NCBI RefSeq assembly: GCF_000246945.1
Contig: NZ_BAEX01000018.1
Location: forward strand, 1 to 43,893
From: Myroides injenensis M09-0166
Lineage (GTDB): Bacteria; Bacteroidota; Bacteroidia; Flavobacteriales; Flavobacteriaceae
Reading direction: 5' to 3'
DNA length: 43,893 nucleotides
Part shown: piece by piece, positions 18,121 through 27,217 of the stretch
Layout of the letters: each line of letters begins with the position of its first letter
Numbering within the stretch: position 1 is the first letter of the stretch
Made by a program: the position numbers and the translations under genes
Notes under the pieces: generated by a model
The model's database searches: none
What the model was told of the DNA's origin: nothing
What the model saw: only the letters and a program-made list of their open reading frames with translations

Positions 18121-18516
18121 TTATATTGCTTCAATATGAAATTCTCTATACATTGTATCATTGCTGTTTTTAACGGGTTTTGGCAATGATTTAAAGATAA
18201 AAGTACCTTTTTCTTCGTCATTTAAAAATTCATAATCACTATTGAAGAAATTGAAGTAGTCTTTACCATTTTCAGTAAAACTGTATTTAAAAATAATGTC
18301 TTTTTTATCACCATTATTGAGGTACCCATCTAACTGAAAGAACTTACCTTCGTCAGAATAATACAAGTTGACATTAGACATAAAGAGTTGCTTACCGTAT
18401 TCTTTATTATTTACATAGATGATTTCGTACGCATTTAGAATTGGTTCAGGATGGGCTTGTCCGTAACTAAAAATGGTAAAAAATAATAAAGAATTCAAAA
18501 GTAATTGTTTAATCAT
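18121..18516 (-). CDS. Small secreted protein of unknown function
   Basis: This 131-residue protein has a clear signal peptide (hydrophobic residues 5-17, cleavage probably after S-Y-G-Q-A). The mature part is beta-rich and aromatic, with no motif I recognise. There is no lipobox Cys, so it is probably periplasmic or exported. It lies 126 bases downstream of the next lipoprotein gene, with a terminator between them, so it has its own promoter. Unassigned. Confidence 0.65.
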   Translation of the reverse strand: MIKQLLLNSLLFFTIFSYGQAHPEPILNAYEIIYVNNKEYGKQLFMSNVNLYYSDEGKFFQLDGYLNNGDKKDIIFKYSFTENGKDYFNFFNSDYEFLNDEEKGTFIFKSLPKPVKNSNDTMYREFHIEAI

Positions 18517-18575
18517 TGTCTATGAATAATATAATTGTTTCTATAAGCAGCTAATTTACTTTATAATATGTATTC

Positions 18576-18626
18576 AAAAAAGAAAGCGAATGAGAATTAT
18601 TGATCTAACTCCTCTTTCGCTCTTTT
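18576..18626 (-). terminator. Imperfect terminator after the 321-residue lipoprotein gene
   Basis: Read on the minus strand, an imperfect stem built from AGCGAA and TTCGCT, with an inner GAG/CTC, is followed by TTTCTTTTTT. It lies 17 bases after the stop at 18643. Confidence 0.55.
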
Positions 18627-18642
18627 AATTTATTACCTATTT

Positions 18643-19608
18643 CTACTCAATAATATTTAATTGGTATAAAAGAAAAGGTTGTTTTTGATCATCATATTCA
18701 TTAACTGCATCATTGAAAGAATAATCTTTTGGGTATTTCTTCAAATATTCAGATTTTAATTCACGTAATTTATTACCCATCAGTACTTCTTTAGACCCCT
18801 TAGTTGAGTTTGAACCTTTGTCGTTTAACCATTCGTTAAAAACGGCAATATGTTTTTGTAAAGCTTCTTGGTATTCAGTATCTTGGATGTTATGTATTTT
18901 AGTTAGAACTATTTTAGTCTTAGGTAGTTCATTATAAGGAGCTTTAGTTTCTAAAAACTCAATATTATCATCGCCAAATTGTTTTAAATAATCTTTAAAA
19001 TCTTGTTCTCTATATATTTTATAGATTGCTTCTTGAAACTTTCCTGCTTTGTAATTAGGATCATTCTTTAGCTGTCGGTTTCTACTTGTTACTATAGGAC
19101 TTGATAGTGTTATTCCTTCTGGCATTGGCTCGTCAACATTATATGTCCAATTAAAATCATGTTTATCTATAAAAAGTTTATTTGAAACTTGAAAAGGGAC
19201 AAAAATAGTTGTGATGCTATCATTTATTTTTAAACGCAGGGAATCACTTTGTGTTTTTATTGCCCAATTTGCAAATTCTTCAGTAGCTCTCTCATCATTA
19301 GGATCCATGAAGATTTGTTTGTAGAAAACATAATTACTTTGTGTAGGGTTGATGATTGCTTGCGTACTATTTACACGGCCACCATTGTGAAAAGTCAGCT
19401 CTTGTCCATTGTATTTTAGTTGATGTTTTCCATATTCAATACTTACTTCTTTTTTAGTATTTGCTGGAATATCGTATGAAATATTATCAATGTAAACGGT
19501 TATTGGTTTATCTGTTGGGTTGTCAATCCAATAATTATTGGAGCTAGAATTACATCCCACAAATAGAAATGTAACTAATAATAAACTTAATAGTAGTGAT
19601 TTTCTCAT
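18643..19608 (-). CDS. Lipoprotein of unknown function
   Basis: This 321-residue protein has a lipoprotein signal peptide ending in F-V-G-C (Cys19). Residues about 25-70 (Y-W-I-D-N-P-T-D-K-P-I-T-V-Y-I-D) look like a small beta-sandwich of the kind that opens several Bacteroidetes lipoproteins. The rest is mixed and charged, without a catalytic motif that I recognise. It is transcribed away from the large surface-protein gene and may be independent of it. Function unknown. Confidence 0.7.
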   Translation of the reverse strand: MRKSLLLSLLLVTFLFVGCNSSSNNYWIDNPTDKPITVYIDNISYDIPANTKKEVSIEYGKHQLKYNGQELTFHNGGRVNSTQAIINPTQSNYVFYKQIFMDPNDERATEEFANWAIKTQSDSLRLKINDSITTIFVPFQVSNKLFIDKHDFNWTYNVDEPMPEGITLSSPIVTSRNRQLKNDPNYKAGKFQEAIYKIYREQDFKDYLKQFGDDNIEFLETKAPYNELPKTKIVLTKIHNIQDTEYQEALQKHIAVFNEWLNDKGSNSTKGSKEVLMGNKLRELKSEYLKKYPKDYSFNDAVNEYDDQKQPFLLYQLNIIE

Positions 19609-19961
19609 TTAATAAAATTTATAATTATGCAAATTTATATATAATACTTTGAGTTTTATTGTGCTTTTATTGAAATGTCTTTTTATTGAATAAGTTGTTT
19701 TAATTATGTTTTTAATAAATCATTTGTAGTTAAGTTGTCGTATTAGTTTTTTTAGTTTTAATAATATTATGTTGTTTTTATGTTAAGTTTTTTGAGTAAG
19801 AATTATGTTAAATAATGTGTTATGATTTGTTTTTTATATTTTTTAACAAAAATAAAGTCTTTTTTTAATTTTTTAAGTAAAGAATATTATATTTGGCAAG
19901 TTGTTTATTAATAAAAAATATCAATAAAAGTGTTAATCTAGTTTTAAATTATATATTGCAA
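19609..19961. other. Divergent intergenic region, very T-rich on the plus strand
   Basis: This 353-base gap separates the lipoprotein from the FISUMP surface-protein gene. It is dominated by T-runs, which may be bent DNA. The only element I can name is the plus-strand -7 match at 19888-19895. Confidence 0.5.
19888..19895 (+). promoter_or_regulatory. Putative -7 element for the FISUMP protein gene
   Basis: TATATTTG is an exact TAnnTTTG match. It overlaps a TTG that would be an alternative upstream start, which argues for starting translation at the ATG at 19962 instead. Confidence 0.45.
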
Positions 19962-22900
19962 ATGAAAAGAAAAAACTTATTAATTATTCTTTGTTGCCTT
20001 ATTATGTCATTAGGGTTTACTTTGAAATCTAAAGCTCAGATAATTATCGGAGAAGCTACTGTACCAGAAGCTTTCTCTGTGTTAGAATTATCTACTGCTA
20101 TAACTAAAGGAGGGTTACGTCTTCCACATTTAACTACTGTAGAGCGTGATGCTCTTGGTTTTATATCTAAAAGTGGTACAGTTTCAAATCAAGGTTTAAT
20201 GATTTATAATACTACAACAGATTGTATAGAGTATTGGAATGATATTAAATGGGTTAGTTTATGTTTAGGGACTGCTAACATTGAGTTGGAGTCTTCTTGT
20301 GGAAATTATGATGCTTCTAAACCACCCATTTCTGAGGCTATTAATGCAACAAGTAAATGTATCTATACACCAAAAGATAATCCAGAGTGTATAGTGCCTT
20401 CTGGACAAGCCTATCAAGTTTATTTGACTTCTGGAGATGCGTATGTTACTTTAGATGTTGATCCTATTACTTCCGGTTTTTCAGTTTCTTTTATAGACAA
20501 TAATAGTAGTCAAAATAGAACGGCAATTGTTAGAGTTGTTAATAATTGTTCTGGTGAATTTCAAGATTTTATTTTTGCACAAAAAGGAGCGGATTGTCCT
20601 AATTTGCAAAATCCTATTTTAAACGCTAGTACTCTTACTCTTTGTGATGGAGGAAGTGCTTTTGCATATATACAAAATGCTGAGGTAGGAGCAAATTATA
20701 TTTGGACATATGCTGGAGTTGTAGTACATACAGGAAGCTACTATGAAATTAAACGTGCAGGAACTTATACTGTTTATCCTGGATTAATCGGATGTGGTCA
20801 GGAAGCAACAGTAACTGTTGCAGCAAGTAATACGAAAGCGCCTAAAGCTCCGTATATCACAGCTACAAATAGTGGTATTCTATGTGGTGGTGGTAAAGTC
20901 TCATTGAGAGCAGAAACTAGTGATCCAGTTATATGGTATCACAATGGTAAACCTACTGGAAATGGTGCCAACCCATTAGAGGTCTCTGGTGCATCTAATG
21001 AAGGAGAATGGTTTGCCGCTGTTAGTGAAGGTACATGTTCTTCATCTTCAAGTAATAAAGTTCAATTATTGGATCAAACTACTTCGAGCGTATCTCTTGC
21101 TACACCAAAGATGTCTATTGATGGTAAAGAATTAACTGGTAGTGGATCACAAGTATTCTGTGCTAATGGTAGTATAGTACTTGATGTTCTTAATGCTTCT
21201 TCTTATCCAGAGGGGGTATCTTATGAGTGGTTTGTTAATGGGAATACTTTGGGAAGATCTGGTAAAGCAAATTATATTTTTAATGTGCCAGCAGGTTTAG
21301 ATAAGATTTCTATTTCGGTAGAAGTAAGTAATAGAGGTGTAAATTGTCCAAATACGACTATCTCTCCTTCTACAAATATTACTTTTACGGCATCAGGAAA
21401 TACTAATATTAATAATGGAGATACAAAAGCATTTATTTGTGGAGGTGCTCCAGCATTATTAGTAGCAGGTTTACAAGGTGCAGATGCTTACGAATGGTAT
21501 GAAAATGAAAAACTAATTCCTGGTGCTAATACAGGAACTTATAGCACCACTAATCTAGGCAGATATAAGGTACGTTATAAAAGTGCAAATGGTTGTTGGA
21601 GTAAATTTTCTCCAGATATAACTGTTGAGAATAATTTTCCAATTTCGATGACTTGGTCTATGGCTCCAGGAGACGTAAATAATAAAGTTATTTATGGAGA
21701 AACAGAAAGCTATTCAGTAACATCTGCACCTGCAGCAGATAGTTATATATGGAGTGCTTATCGCGCAGACGGAGTAACTGAGATACCAATATATGTCTCT
21801 ACGAGTGGAACAGTGGGAACTATTACTTATCCAAAATTAACAGTACCTGAAGAAATAACTATTAAAGTGTTGGCTAAAAATGGTTGTGGTCAAACCACAT
21901 TAAGTAAAAAAGTAACATTAGATTCTGGATGTAATCCTGTAAACTCTGTAAATATTACGCCCAATGGAGCAAAATTATCAGAAGGTAAAGCAATGCAGTT
22001 CACTGCGAACTCTGCTGGGGCTACAAATTATCAATGGAAATTAGATGGAGTAATTGTAGGAGCAGATCAAGCTACTTATAATTACTCTCAAGCTACTATT
22101 GGAACTCATACTTTAAGTGTAACAGCTTCTGGGTGTGGTGGATCTGCAACAGCAACAATTACAATTCAAGTTAATCCTGATTTTAGCTTGATTACATCAG
22201 ATAATACTGGGCAATATAGCATTAGTGGTAAAGCGTGTTATGATGTTAGAATGACTGCTACACCTGCTTGTGGACCATTGGAGAGTCGTAATAATGATTT
22301 TGTTAATTCAAATACATTTACATATACATTTAACCACTCTACTCCATATACAGAATTAAAGTTCTATATAGCAGATGATAATAAAAATGTAATATCATCT
22401 ACTTCAGTTGTTAATAAAGATTTTAAAATTGTTTTTAGAGATGATATTAGGGAGTATATTAAAAATAATGATTTGGCAGAGGTAACTATTATTGCTGTAT
22501 TTAAAAATAATGCAAAAGATATAAGAAAAGTTACAAAATCAATAAGAATTCAAGACTGTTCATGTTGTGGTGCCAAGGTTAGTTTGACAGAATGGAAAGT
22601 ATTTAAATGTCATAATTTGGGTGTTAAAGAAGATTTAGAACCTTTAGTTCCTTCATTACAATTAATAGGACATTTTTATCAATGGGGAACTAATGAGGCG
22701 TTAGTTGCACCTCCTAGTAGTATTAGCTATCCTGGGACATGGCCTAGAGGGACTGTAGCTAGTAGTTCTGCATGGAATGGTTCAAAAGGTCCAAAAGACC
22801 CATGTCCTACAGGATTTAGAGTTCCAACTAAAGCTGAGTTTGAAGGTTTATGGATATATAATAAAAAAGAGGAACTTGGAAGTTTTAATGATGAATATCT

Positions 22901-23141
22901 ATATAATAAAGGATATTTATTTGAAGATGTATTATACTTGCCAGTAAGTGGTTATAGACAAAGTGGTGATGGATCTAGAACGCTAATGGCTAGACCATTT
23001 TATTGGACATCTACAAGTGCTGGTTCAAATGATGCAGTTATGTTTTCTGTTAGATATGATAGCAAATATAAATCACAGCTAGATATGATAGATGGCTATT
23101 ATAAGAATAATGCGACACCGATAAGATGTATCGCTGAATAA
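19962..23141 (+). CDS. Large FISUMP-domain surface protein with Ig-like repeats
   Basis: This 1059-residue exported protein starts at M-K-R-K-N-L-L-I-I-L; the longer frame from a TTG adds 23 residues that lie under the promoter. A signal peptide ends near S-K-A-Q. An N-terminal domain contains A-F-S-V-L-E-L-S-T...G-G-L-R-L-P and Y-N-T-T-T-D-C-I-E-Y-W-N, common at the start of Bacteroidetes exported proteins. Several Ig/PKD-like repeats follow, recognised by Y-E-W-Y-E-N and Y-Q-W-K-L-D-G. The C-terminus is a Fibrobacter succinogenes major paralogous (FISUMP) domain: D-P-C-P-T-G-F-R-V-P-T-K-A-E-F and F-Y-W-T-S-T...P-I-R-C-I-A-E. I see no typical type IX secretion tail. It is probably an adhesin or surface-structure protein. 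Confidence 0.85.
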   Translation: MKRKNLLIILCCLIMSLGFTLKSKAQIIIGEATVPEAFSVLELSTAITKGGLRLPHLTTVERDALGFISKSGTVSNQGLMIYNTTTDCIEYWNDIKWVSLCLGTANIELESSCGNYDASKPPISEAINATSKCIYTPKDNPECIVPSGQAYQVYLTSGDAYVTLDVDPITSGFSVSFIDNNSSQNRTAIVRVVNNCSGEFQDFIFAQKGADCPNLQNPILNASTLTLCDGGSAFAYIQNAEVGANYIWTYAGVVVHTGSYYEIKRAGTYTVYPGLIGCGQEATVTVAASNTKAPKAPYITATNSGILCGGGKVSLRAETSDPVIWYHNGKPTGNGANPLEVSGASNEGEWFAAVSEGTCSSSSSNKVQLLDQTTSSVSLATPKMSIDGKELTGSGSQVFCANGSIVLDVLNASSYPEGVSYEWFVNGNTLGRSGKANYIFNVPAGLDKISISVEVSNRGVNCPNTTISPSTNITFTASGNTNINNGDTKAFICGGAPALLVAGLQGADAYEWYENEKLIPGANTGTYSTTNLGRYKVRYKSANGCWSKFSPDITVENNFPISMTWSMAPGDVNNKVIYGETESYSVTSAPAADSYIWSAYRADGVTEIPIYVSTSGTVGTITYPKLTVPEEITIKVLAKNGCGQTTLSKKVTLDSGCNPVNSVNITPNGAKLSEGKAMQFTANSAGATNYQWKLDGVIVGADQATYNYSQATIGTHTLSVTASGCGGSATATITIQVNPDFSLITSDNTGQYSISGKACYDVRMTATPACGPLESRNNDFVNSNTFTYTFNHSTPYTELKFYIADDNKNVISSTSVVNKDFKIVFRDDIREYIKNNDLAEVTIIAVFKNNAKDIRKVTKSIRIQDCSCCGAKVSLTEWKVFKCHNLGVKEDLEPLVPSLQLIGHFYQWGTNEALVAPPSSISYPGTWPRGTVASSSAWNGSKGPKDPCPTGFRVPTKAEFEGLWIYNKKEELGSFNDEYLYNKGYLFEDVLYLPVSGYRQSGDGSRTLMARPFYWTSTSAGSNDAVMFSVRYDSKYKSQLDMIDGYYKNNATPIRCIAE

Positions 23142-23153
23142 TTTATTATATTT

Positions 23154-23192
23154 AAAACCTGCTACTTGATGAGTTAAGTAGCAGGTTTTTTT
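23154..23192 (+). terminator. Terminator after the FISUMP protein gene
   Basis: A perfect 14-bp stem (23154-23167 with 23176-23189) around an 8-base loop, followed by T-rich sequence, lies 12 bases after the stop. Confidence 0.88.
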
Positions 23193-23314
23193 ATTTATAT
23201 ATTTCAAATATTAATGTTATTTTTTTAGATTCTGTAGCTAAATAAGCTTTGTATTGTTTTATAATATTATAATTTGATGTTTTGTACCCTTTTTAAAATT
23301 AAAAAATTATTTCT

Positions 23315-24547
23315 ATGAGTAGATTAAGAATTATTATTATATGTATATTTTTTTTTAGTTTTCAGTTTGCTAAAGCGCAGAATATTGAAATTGAATTTCC
23401 CCATTTTAAAAACCAAGGTTGGTGGTTAATTGTTTTTGAAGGTGAAAAAATTGATACTATTAGTAGTGGAGCCCTTGATGAGAAAGGAAAAATAAAGTTA
23501 ATTTTACCTGAAAAATACAAAGATTATAGAGGTATGGTGAGTTGGAAACTTACTAATGGAGGAGGTTTAAATTTGATTGTTTCTGAAAAAGGACCTATAA
23601 CTATATCAAGTTTAGAAAAAGAACCTGCTACTGAAAATATTACTTTTACTAATACCTCTGAAAATACTTATATATCCAAGCGTTTAAAAAAACAACAAGA
23701 TATTTTTAATAAAGCAGATGCTCTATTTCAAGCTTCAAAATATTATGATAATAAAGATGAAATCACTAATGTATTTAAGGAAGAAAGAAATAGATTAACA
23801 AAGGAGTATCAAAAGTTACTTGCTGATACAAGAGAAAGCAATTTATATGCAGCACGTTATGCTGAATTTATGGATATTATAATGGGTAATGGTGAAAGTT
23901 TATCACTTGACCCTATTGTAAATATAAAAGATGCAAGAAGGTTTATAGTTGATAGATTAGATTTAGAAGATTTATATACTTCTAGTTTATGGACAGTTAT
24001 TTTAAGTAAATGGCTAGATTCTTATGCTTATGAAGATGGGAGTGAGGAAGAAGTGAGCAACATAGTTATTAAAGATTATAATAACATATTAAATAGGACT
24101 ACAAATAATAATGTAAAATCAGCATTTCAAAATACCATTCACGATTTATTAGATAAAAATGGTAAAGCTGAGTTTAATAAGAAATTAGGTTTGATAGGAC
24201 TCAAGGGCAGTGACTTTAACCTGAATGATGATACAAAATTATCGGATGTAAAAGGAAAGCGTTTAATATTCTTTTATAGTAGCTTTTGTGACCTTTGTCA
24301 AGAGCAGTTAAATATTTTAAGAGCTAAGTATAAGGGACTTATTAATAAAGGAATTACTGTTATTGGAGTAGATGCTGATCCAAGTGATCAGAAAAATCAA
24401 CCATGGAAGTATGATGTAGATGACAAACTCTTTGAATTATACCGTAAATATAAAGTGGAGCAAAGTCCTGTTTTTGTGTTAATAGATGAAAATGGAATAG
24501 TGATAGATAGACAAGATAATTTAAATGGTATTGTTTCTAAAATATAA
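23315..24547 (+). CDS. TlpA-like thioredoxin-fold exported protein
   Basis: This 410-residue protein has a signal peptide (cleavage near A-K-A-Q, residue 22) and an N-terminal beta-domain of the kind found before TlpA domains in Bacteroidetes (DUF4369-like). A helical middle part (115-285) and a C-terminal thioredoxin fold follow. The redox pair is Cys325-Asp-Leu-Cys328 in F-Y-S-S-F-C-D-L-C; the Trp usually found before the first Cys is Phe. The Pro of S-P-V-F-V-L-I-D is in the cis-Pro position. It is likely a periplasmic thiol-disulfide reductase. It has its own terminator on each side, so it is a single-gene unit. Confidence 0.85.
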   Translation: MSRLRIIIICIFFFSFQFAKAQNIEIEFPHFKNQGWWLIVFEGEKIDTISSGALDEKGKIKLILPEKYKDYRGMVSWKLTNGGGLNLIVSEKGPITISSLEKEPATENITFTNTSENTYISKRLKKQQDIFNKADALFQASKYYDNKDEITNVFKEERNRLTKEYQKLLADTRESNLYAARYAEFMDIIMGNGESLSLDPIVNIKDARRFIVDRLDLEDLYTSSLWTVILSKWLDSYAYEDGSEEEVSNIVIKDYNNILNRTTNNNVKSAFQNTIHDLLDKNGKAEFNKKLGLIGLKGSDFNLNDDTKLSDVKGKRLIFFYSSFCDLCQEQLNILRAKYKGLINKGITVIGVDADPSDQKNQPWKYDVDDKLFELYRKYKVEQSPVFVLIDENGIVIDRQDNLNGIVSKI

Positions 24548-24556
24548 ATTTACTTA

Positions 24557-24600
24557 AAAGACTTAATTATATCTTATTTACAATTAAGTCTTTATTTTTT
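24557..24600 (+). terminator. Terminator after the TlpA-like gene
   Basis: A 12-bp AT-rich stem (24557-24568 with 24582-24593) is followed by TTTATTTTTT. Confidence 0.75.
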
Positions 24601-24724
24601 GAAAAAAATCACTTTATTTGTTGCTGTTTAAAGACTATAAATACTTGTAATATATGCGACATTAGAGCTGTAATAGAAGTAATATTTTAGGAATGAGTAA
24701 ACTTATTAATACAAAGATTTAAAT

Positions 24725-25126
24725 ATGATATTAACAGCAAAAGATTTTGAAACAACGGATTATGATCAAGATGTTTTAAAAGCCGAATACACATATAATG
24801 GTACAGAAATTACTATTGCCTTATATAATGGAGAAAATAATATAGATGAGATTTTAGTTGATATTGATGAAGTTGTAAGTAACCTAGCTTCTTATGACGA
24901 GAGAGGAAAAAGACTAATAATTGATGAATTATACGATGCTTATAATGAAGATGAGGCACTAACAGAAGAAGAGTTTAAATCTCAAATAGGTCTACTATCT
25001 TTATATTTTACTGGTGATAAGGAAGCAGAATTTATGTATGAAGGTGGTGATATATTTGGAGGACATTTTTTAGCAATAGAGTTAAAGGATGGCTTTTTTG
25101 AGGATGGTGTAGCTGTCGAGGGATAA
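24725..25126 (+). CDS. Small acidic cytoplasmic protein (DUF2004/DUF2262-like?)
   Basis: This 133-residue acidic protein has no signal or membrane segment. The C-terminal part, Y-E-G-G-D-I-F-G-G-H-F-L-A-I-E-L, recalls the F-G-G-H element of small DUF2004/DUF2262 proteins, some of which occur as immunity-like proteins near polymorphic toxins. That match is from memory and weak, and no toxin gene lies nearby. The gene ends in a terminator and has no operon partner. Confidence 0.55.
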   Translation: MILTAKDFETTDYDQDVLKAEYTYNGTEITIALYNGENNIDEILVDIDEVVSNLASYDERGKRLIIDELYDAYNEDEALTEEEFKSQIGLLSLYFTGDKEAEFMYEGGDIFGGHFLAIELKDGFFEDGVAVEG

Positions 25127-25147
25127 CGATTTTATTAAATATATATG

Positions 25148-25176
25148 AAGGCTTTCCGAATAGGAGAGCCTTTTTT
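25148..25176 (+). terminator. Terminator
   Basis: AAGGCTTTCC (25148-25157) and GGAGAGCCTT (25163-25172) pair with one T-G wobble around the loop GAATA. Six T end the element. Confidence 0.85.
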
Positions 25177-25276
25177 ATTGAAAACTAATTAATTATCTTA
25201 TGTTGTTTTAATGTTATTTTTCTCGTAAAAAGAACGGATTAGGACATAAGTACTTTTTTATTTGTTTTAGTAAGTT

Positions 25277-25284
25277 TAGATTTG
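25277..25284 (+). promoter_or_regulatory. Putative -7 element for the SWIM protein gene
   Basis: TAGATTTG fits TAnnTTTG exactly, 36 bases before the chosen ATG. No -33 TTG is at the right spacing. Confidence 0.4.
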
Positions 25285-25319
25285 TGGATTAGGGGTATTT
25301 ATATAAGTAAGTTTTTGTG

Positions 25320-26336
25320 ATGTTAATACAAGATATCTTAAAAAGAGTAGTTAAAAGCGATTTAAGTAGAGCAAAGAAGTTTCCTGTCAGAGAATTAGAA
25401 CTAGATAATACTGGTCGTTATATTGCTTTTGTTGATCAAGGCGAACATAGTTTTGATGTATCTATAGAGTTTTCCGATAATAATGTTGGTGTGATGACGT
25501 GTGATTGTGGTAGTGGAGCTGATTTGTGTTTACATAAAATAGCTGTTTTATCTGCATTAAAGAATAATCAAAAATCTAAAAATACTTTAGGTAAGAAGAC
25601 TAAGAAAACTACTAAAAAAAAGAAATTATCTGAAACTGATGAACTTCTTTTACAGATTAATAAAGATGTATTAACACAGTGGTTAAAGACTGTTTTTAAG
25701 AAGAATAAGTCTTTAGAGAAACAATTTGTACTTACTTTTAGTAATAAAGAAATAGAATATACTGCTGAGCAAGTAAAAGAGCTTACTGAAGAAATCATCA
25801 GCTCTGTAGCTGGAAAGCGAAAAACACTAGAGGCTATTAAAATTAAACAAATCCTTGATTTATTACTGATAGCCTACGAGCCTATCAATAATTTTGTCAT
25901 AGTTAATATCTCTAAACCTATCTCACATAAGATTTTTGCATCACTTTTAGATTGTATTTATGCCTTTGACCATCGAATATCGCATCACAGTAAAAAGTTT
26001 AGCGAATTTGTAGATAGTTTTGTTGAGCAATTTGCGCTGAATATAAATAATATTCAAGATGAGAAAGAGTGGAGACATGTCGTTGAAATACAGATACAAA
26101 GACTATTTACTTTGTCTTATCGTGCTAATAAAGAGTACGATTATATGCTGGTACAGTTTATTTATCTAACTGCTCCTCCTCATAAGGTAACTATTTACAT
26201 GGAATTATTGAAAAATATTTTAATAGAGAATGCTCAAATAAAATATCTATTTAGAAACGACTTTATTCAGTTCTTATTAAAAGTAACTGCCAAACATAAT
26301 ATTTATCAAGATGTAAGAACTTTTTTCGATAAATAA
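25320..26336 (+). CDS. SWIM zinc-finger protein
   Basis: This 338-residue protein starts at the ATG directly after a GTG that could add one residue. The SWIM motif is complete: Cys61-x-Cys63...Cys70-x-His72 in C-D-C-G-S-G-A-D-L-C-L-H-K. SWIM domains bind zinc and occur in DNA- or protein-binding contexts, often in proteins encoded with SWI/SNF helicases or ATPases. A lysine-rich linker (84-104) is followed by an all-helical C-terminal part without a known motif. No partner gene is adjacent, so its role is open. Confidence 0.75.
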   Translation: MLIQDILKRVVKSDLSRAKKFPVRELELDNTGRYIAFVDQGEHSFDVSIEFSDNNVGVMTCDCGSGADLCLHKIAVLSALKNNQKSKNTLGKKTKKTTKKKKLSETDELLLQINKDVLTQWLKTVFKKNKSLEKQFVLTFSNKEIEYTAEQVKELTEEIISSVAGKRKTLEAIKIKQILDLLLIAYEPINNFVIVNISKPISHKIFASLLDCIYAFDHRISHHSKKFSEFVDSFVEQFALNINNIQDEKEWRHVVEIQIQRLFTLSYRANKEYDYMLVQFIYLTAPPHKVTIYMELLKNILIENAQIKYLFRNDFIQFLLKVTAKHNIYQDVRTFFDK

Positions 26337-26392
26337 TTTAATACTAAGTTGCATTATAATATTATCTTTATTAGATATTTGTCAAATATTTT

Positions 26393-26989
26393 ATGAAAAG
26401 AATTATTACACTAAGTCTTTTATGTTTATTCTGTAATCTAGAAGGAATAGCACAAGAGAAAAGCAACAAGAATACTGTTTTTGGTGCTAAAGCAGGTTAT
26501 AACCTTTCATCAATAACCTCATATGAAGATTTTAATGTGAAATCAGGATTTCACATAGGAGCAGTGTCTGAGACTTTTATGTCTTCTAAATTGGCATTAC
26601 AAATAGAATTACTATTCTCTACACTTGGAGCTGAACTAGAAACTGTAGATTATTTACCTAATAATTATACAGGTAAGTTTACCCTGAATTATATCAATAT
26701 ACCTGTGATGGCAAAGTATTATTTAACTAATAAGTTTACTATACATTTTGGTCCTCAAGTTGGTTTTCTTGTGTATAAAAAATATGAATTAGATGGAACA
26801 AAGAAAGATATTAATCGAATTATTAATAATGCTGATTTTGGCTTAAATGCAGGTTTAGGATATGAATTTAACAATAATATTTTTATAGAAACTAGAGGAA
26901 GTTTTGGCGTTACCAAAGTATTGAGTCAAGATTATGGAAATAACAGAAATATTGCTTTTCAAGTTTCCCTAGGCTACAAATTTAGATAA
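26393..26989 (+). CDS. PorT-type outer-membrane beta-barrel protein, copy 1
   Basis: This 198-residue protein has a signal peptide (cleavage near G-I-A-Q). It shows the usual pattern of the small Bacteroidetes barrel family (outer membrane protein beta-barrel domain): G-A-K-A-G-Y-N-L-S near the start, S-G-F-H-I-G-A-V, Y-I-N-I-P-V-M-A-K-Y, F-G-P-Q-V-G-F and a C-terminal aromatic strand G-Y-K-F-R. It is a paralogue of the next gene, of equal length and about half identical by eye. It follows the SWIM gene after 56 bases. Confidence 0.85.
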   Translation: MKRIITLSLLCLFCNLEGIAQEKSNKNTVFGAKAGYNLSSITSYEDFNVKSGFHIGAVSETFMSSKLALQIELLFSTLGAELETVDYLPNNYTGKFTLNYINIPVMAKYYLTNKFTIHFGPQVGFLVYKKYELDGTKKDINRIINNADFGLNAGLGYEFNNNIFIETRGSFGVTKVLSQDYGNNRNIAFQVSLGYKFR

Positions 26990-27148
26990 TGTCATATATT
27001 TTCCAATAATACTGTAACTATATGAATAGCTAAAATAATCAAATTCTGTGTTATATTTGTTTATATTCTTTTAAATATATTGTTTTATTCCATTTATGTC
27101 TTTTTTATCCTTGTTAACCTTGGTTTTTATTATAAGTTGTAATAGCAA

Positions 27149-27178
27149 TTGTCTCTTTCTTACATTATGATATATTTG
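27149..27178 (+). promoter_or_regulatory. Consensus Bacteroidetes promoter for the second barrel gene
   Basis: TTG (27149-27151), a spacer of exactly 19 bases and TATATTTG (27171-27178) give a full match to TTG-N19-TAnnTTTG, the best in the window. The expected transcript would have a leader of about 30 bases. Confidence 0.75.
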
Positions 27179-27217
27179 CGAATTAATATTTTTTTATAAT
27201 TTCATTAAATATATTTT

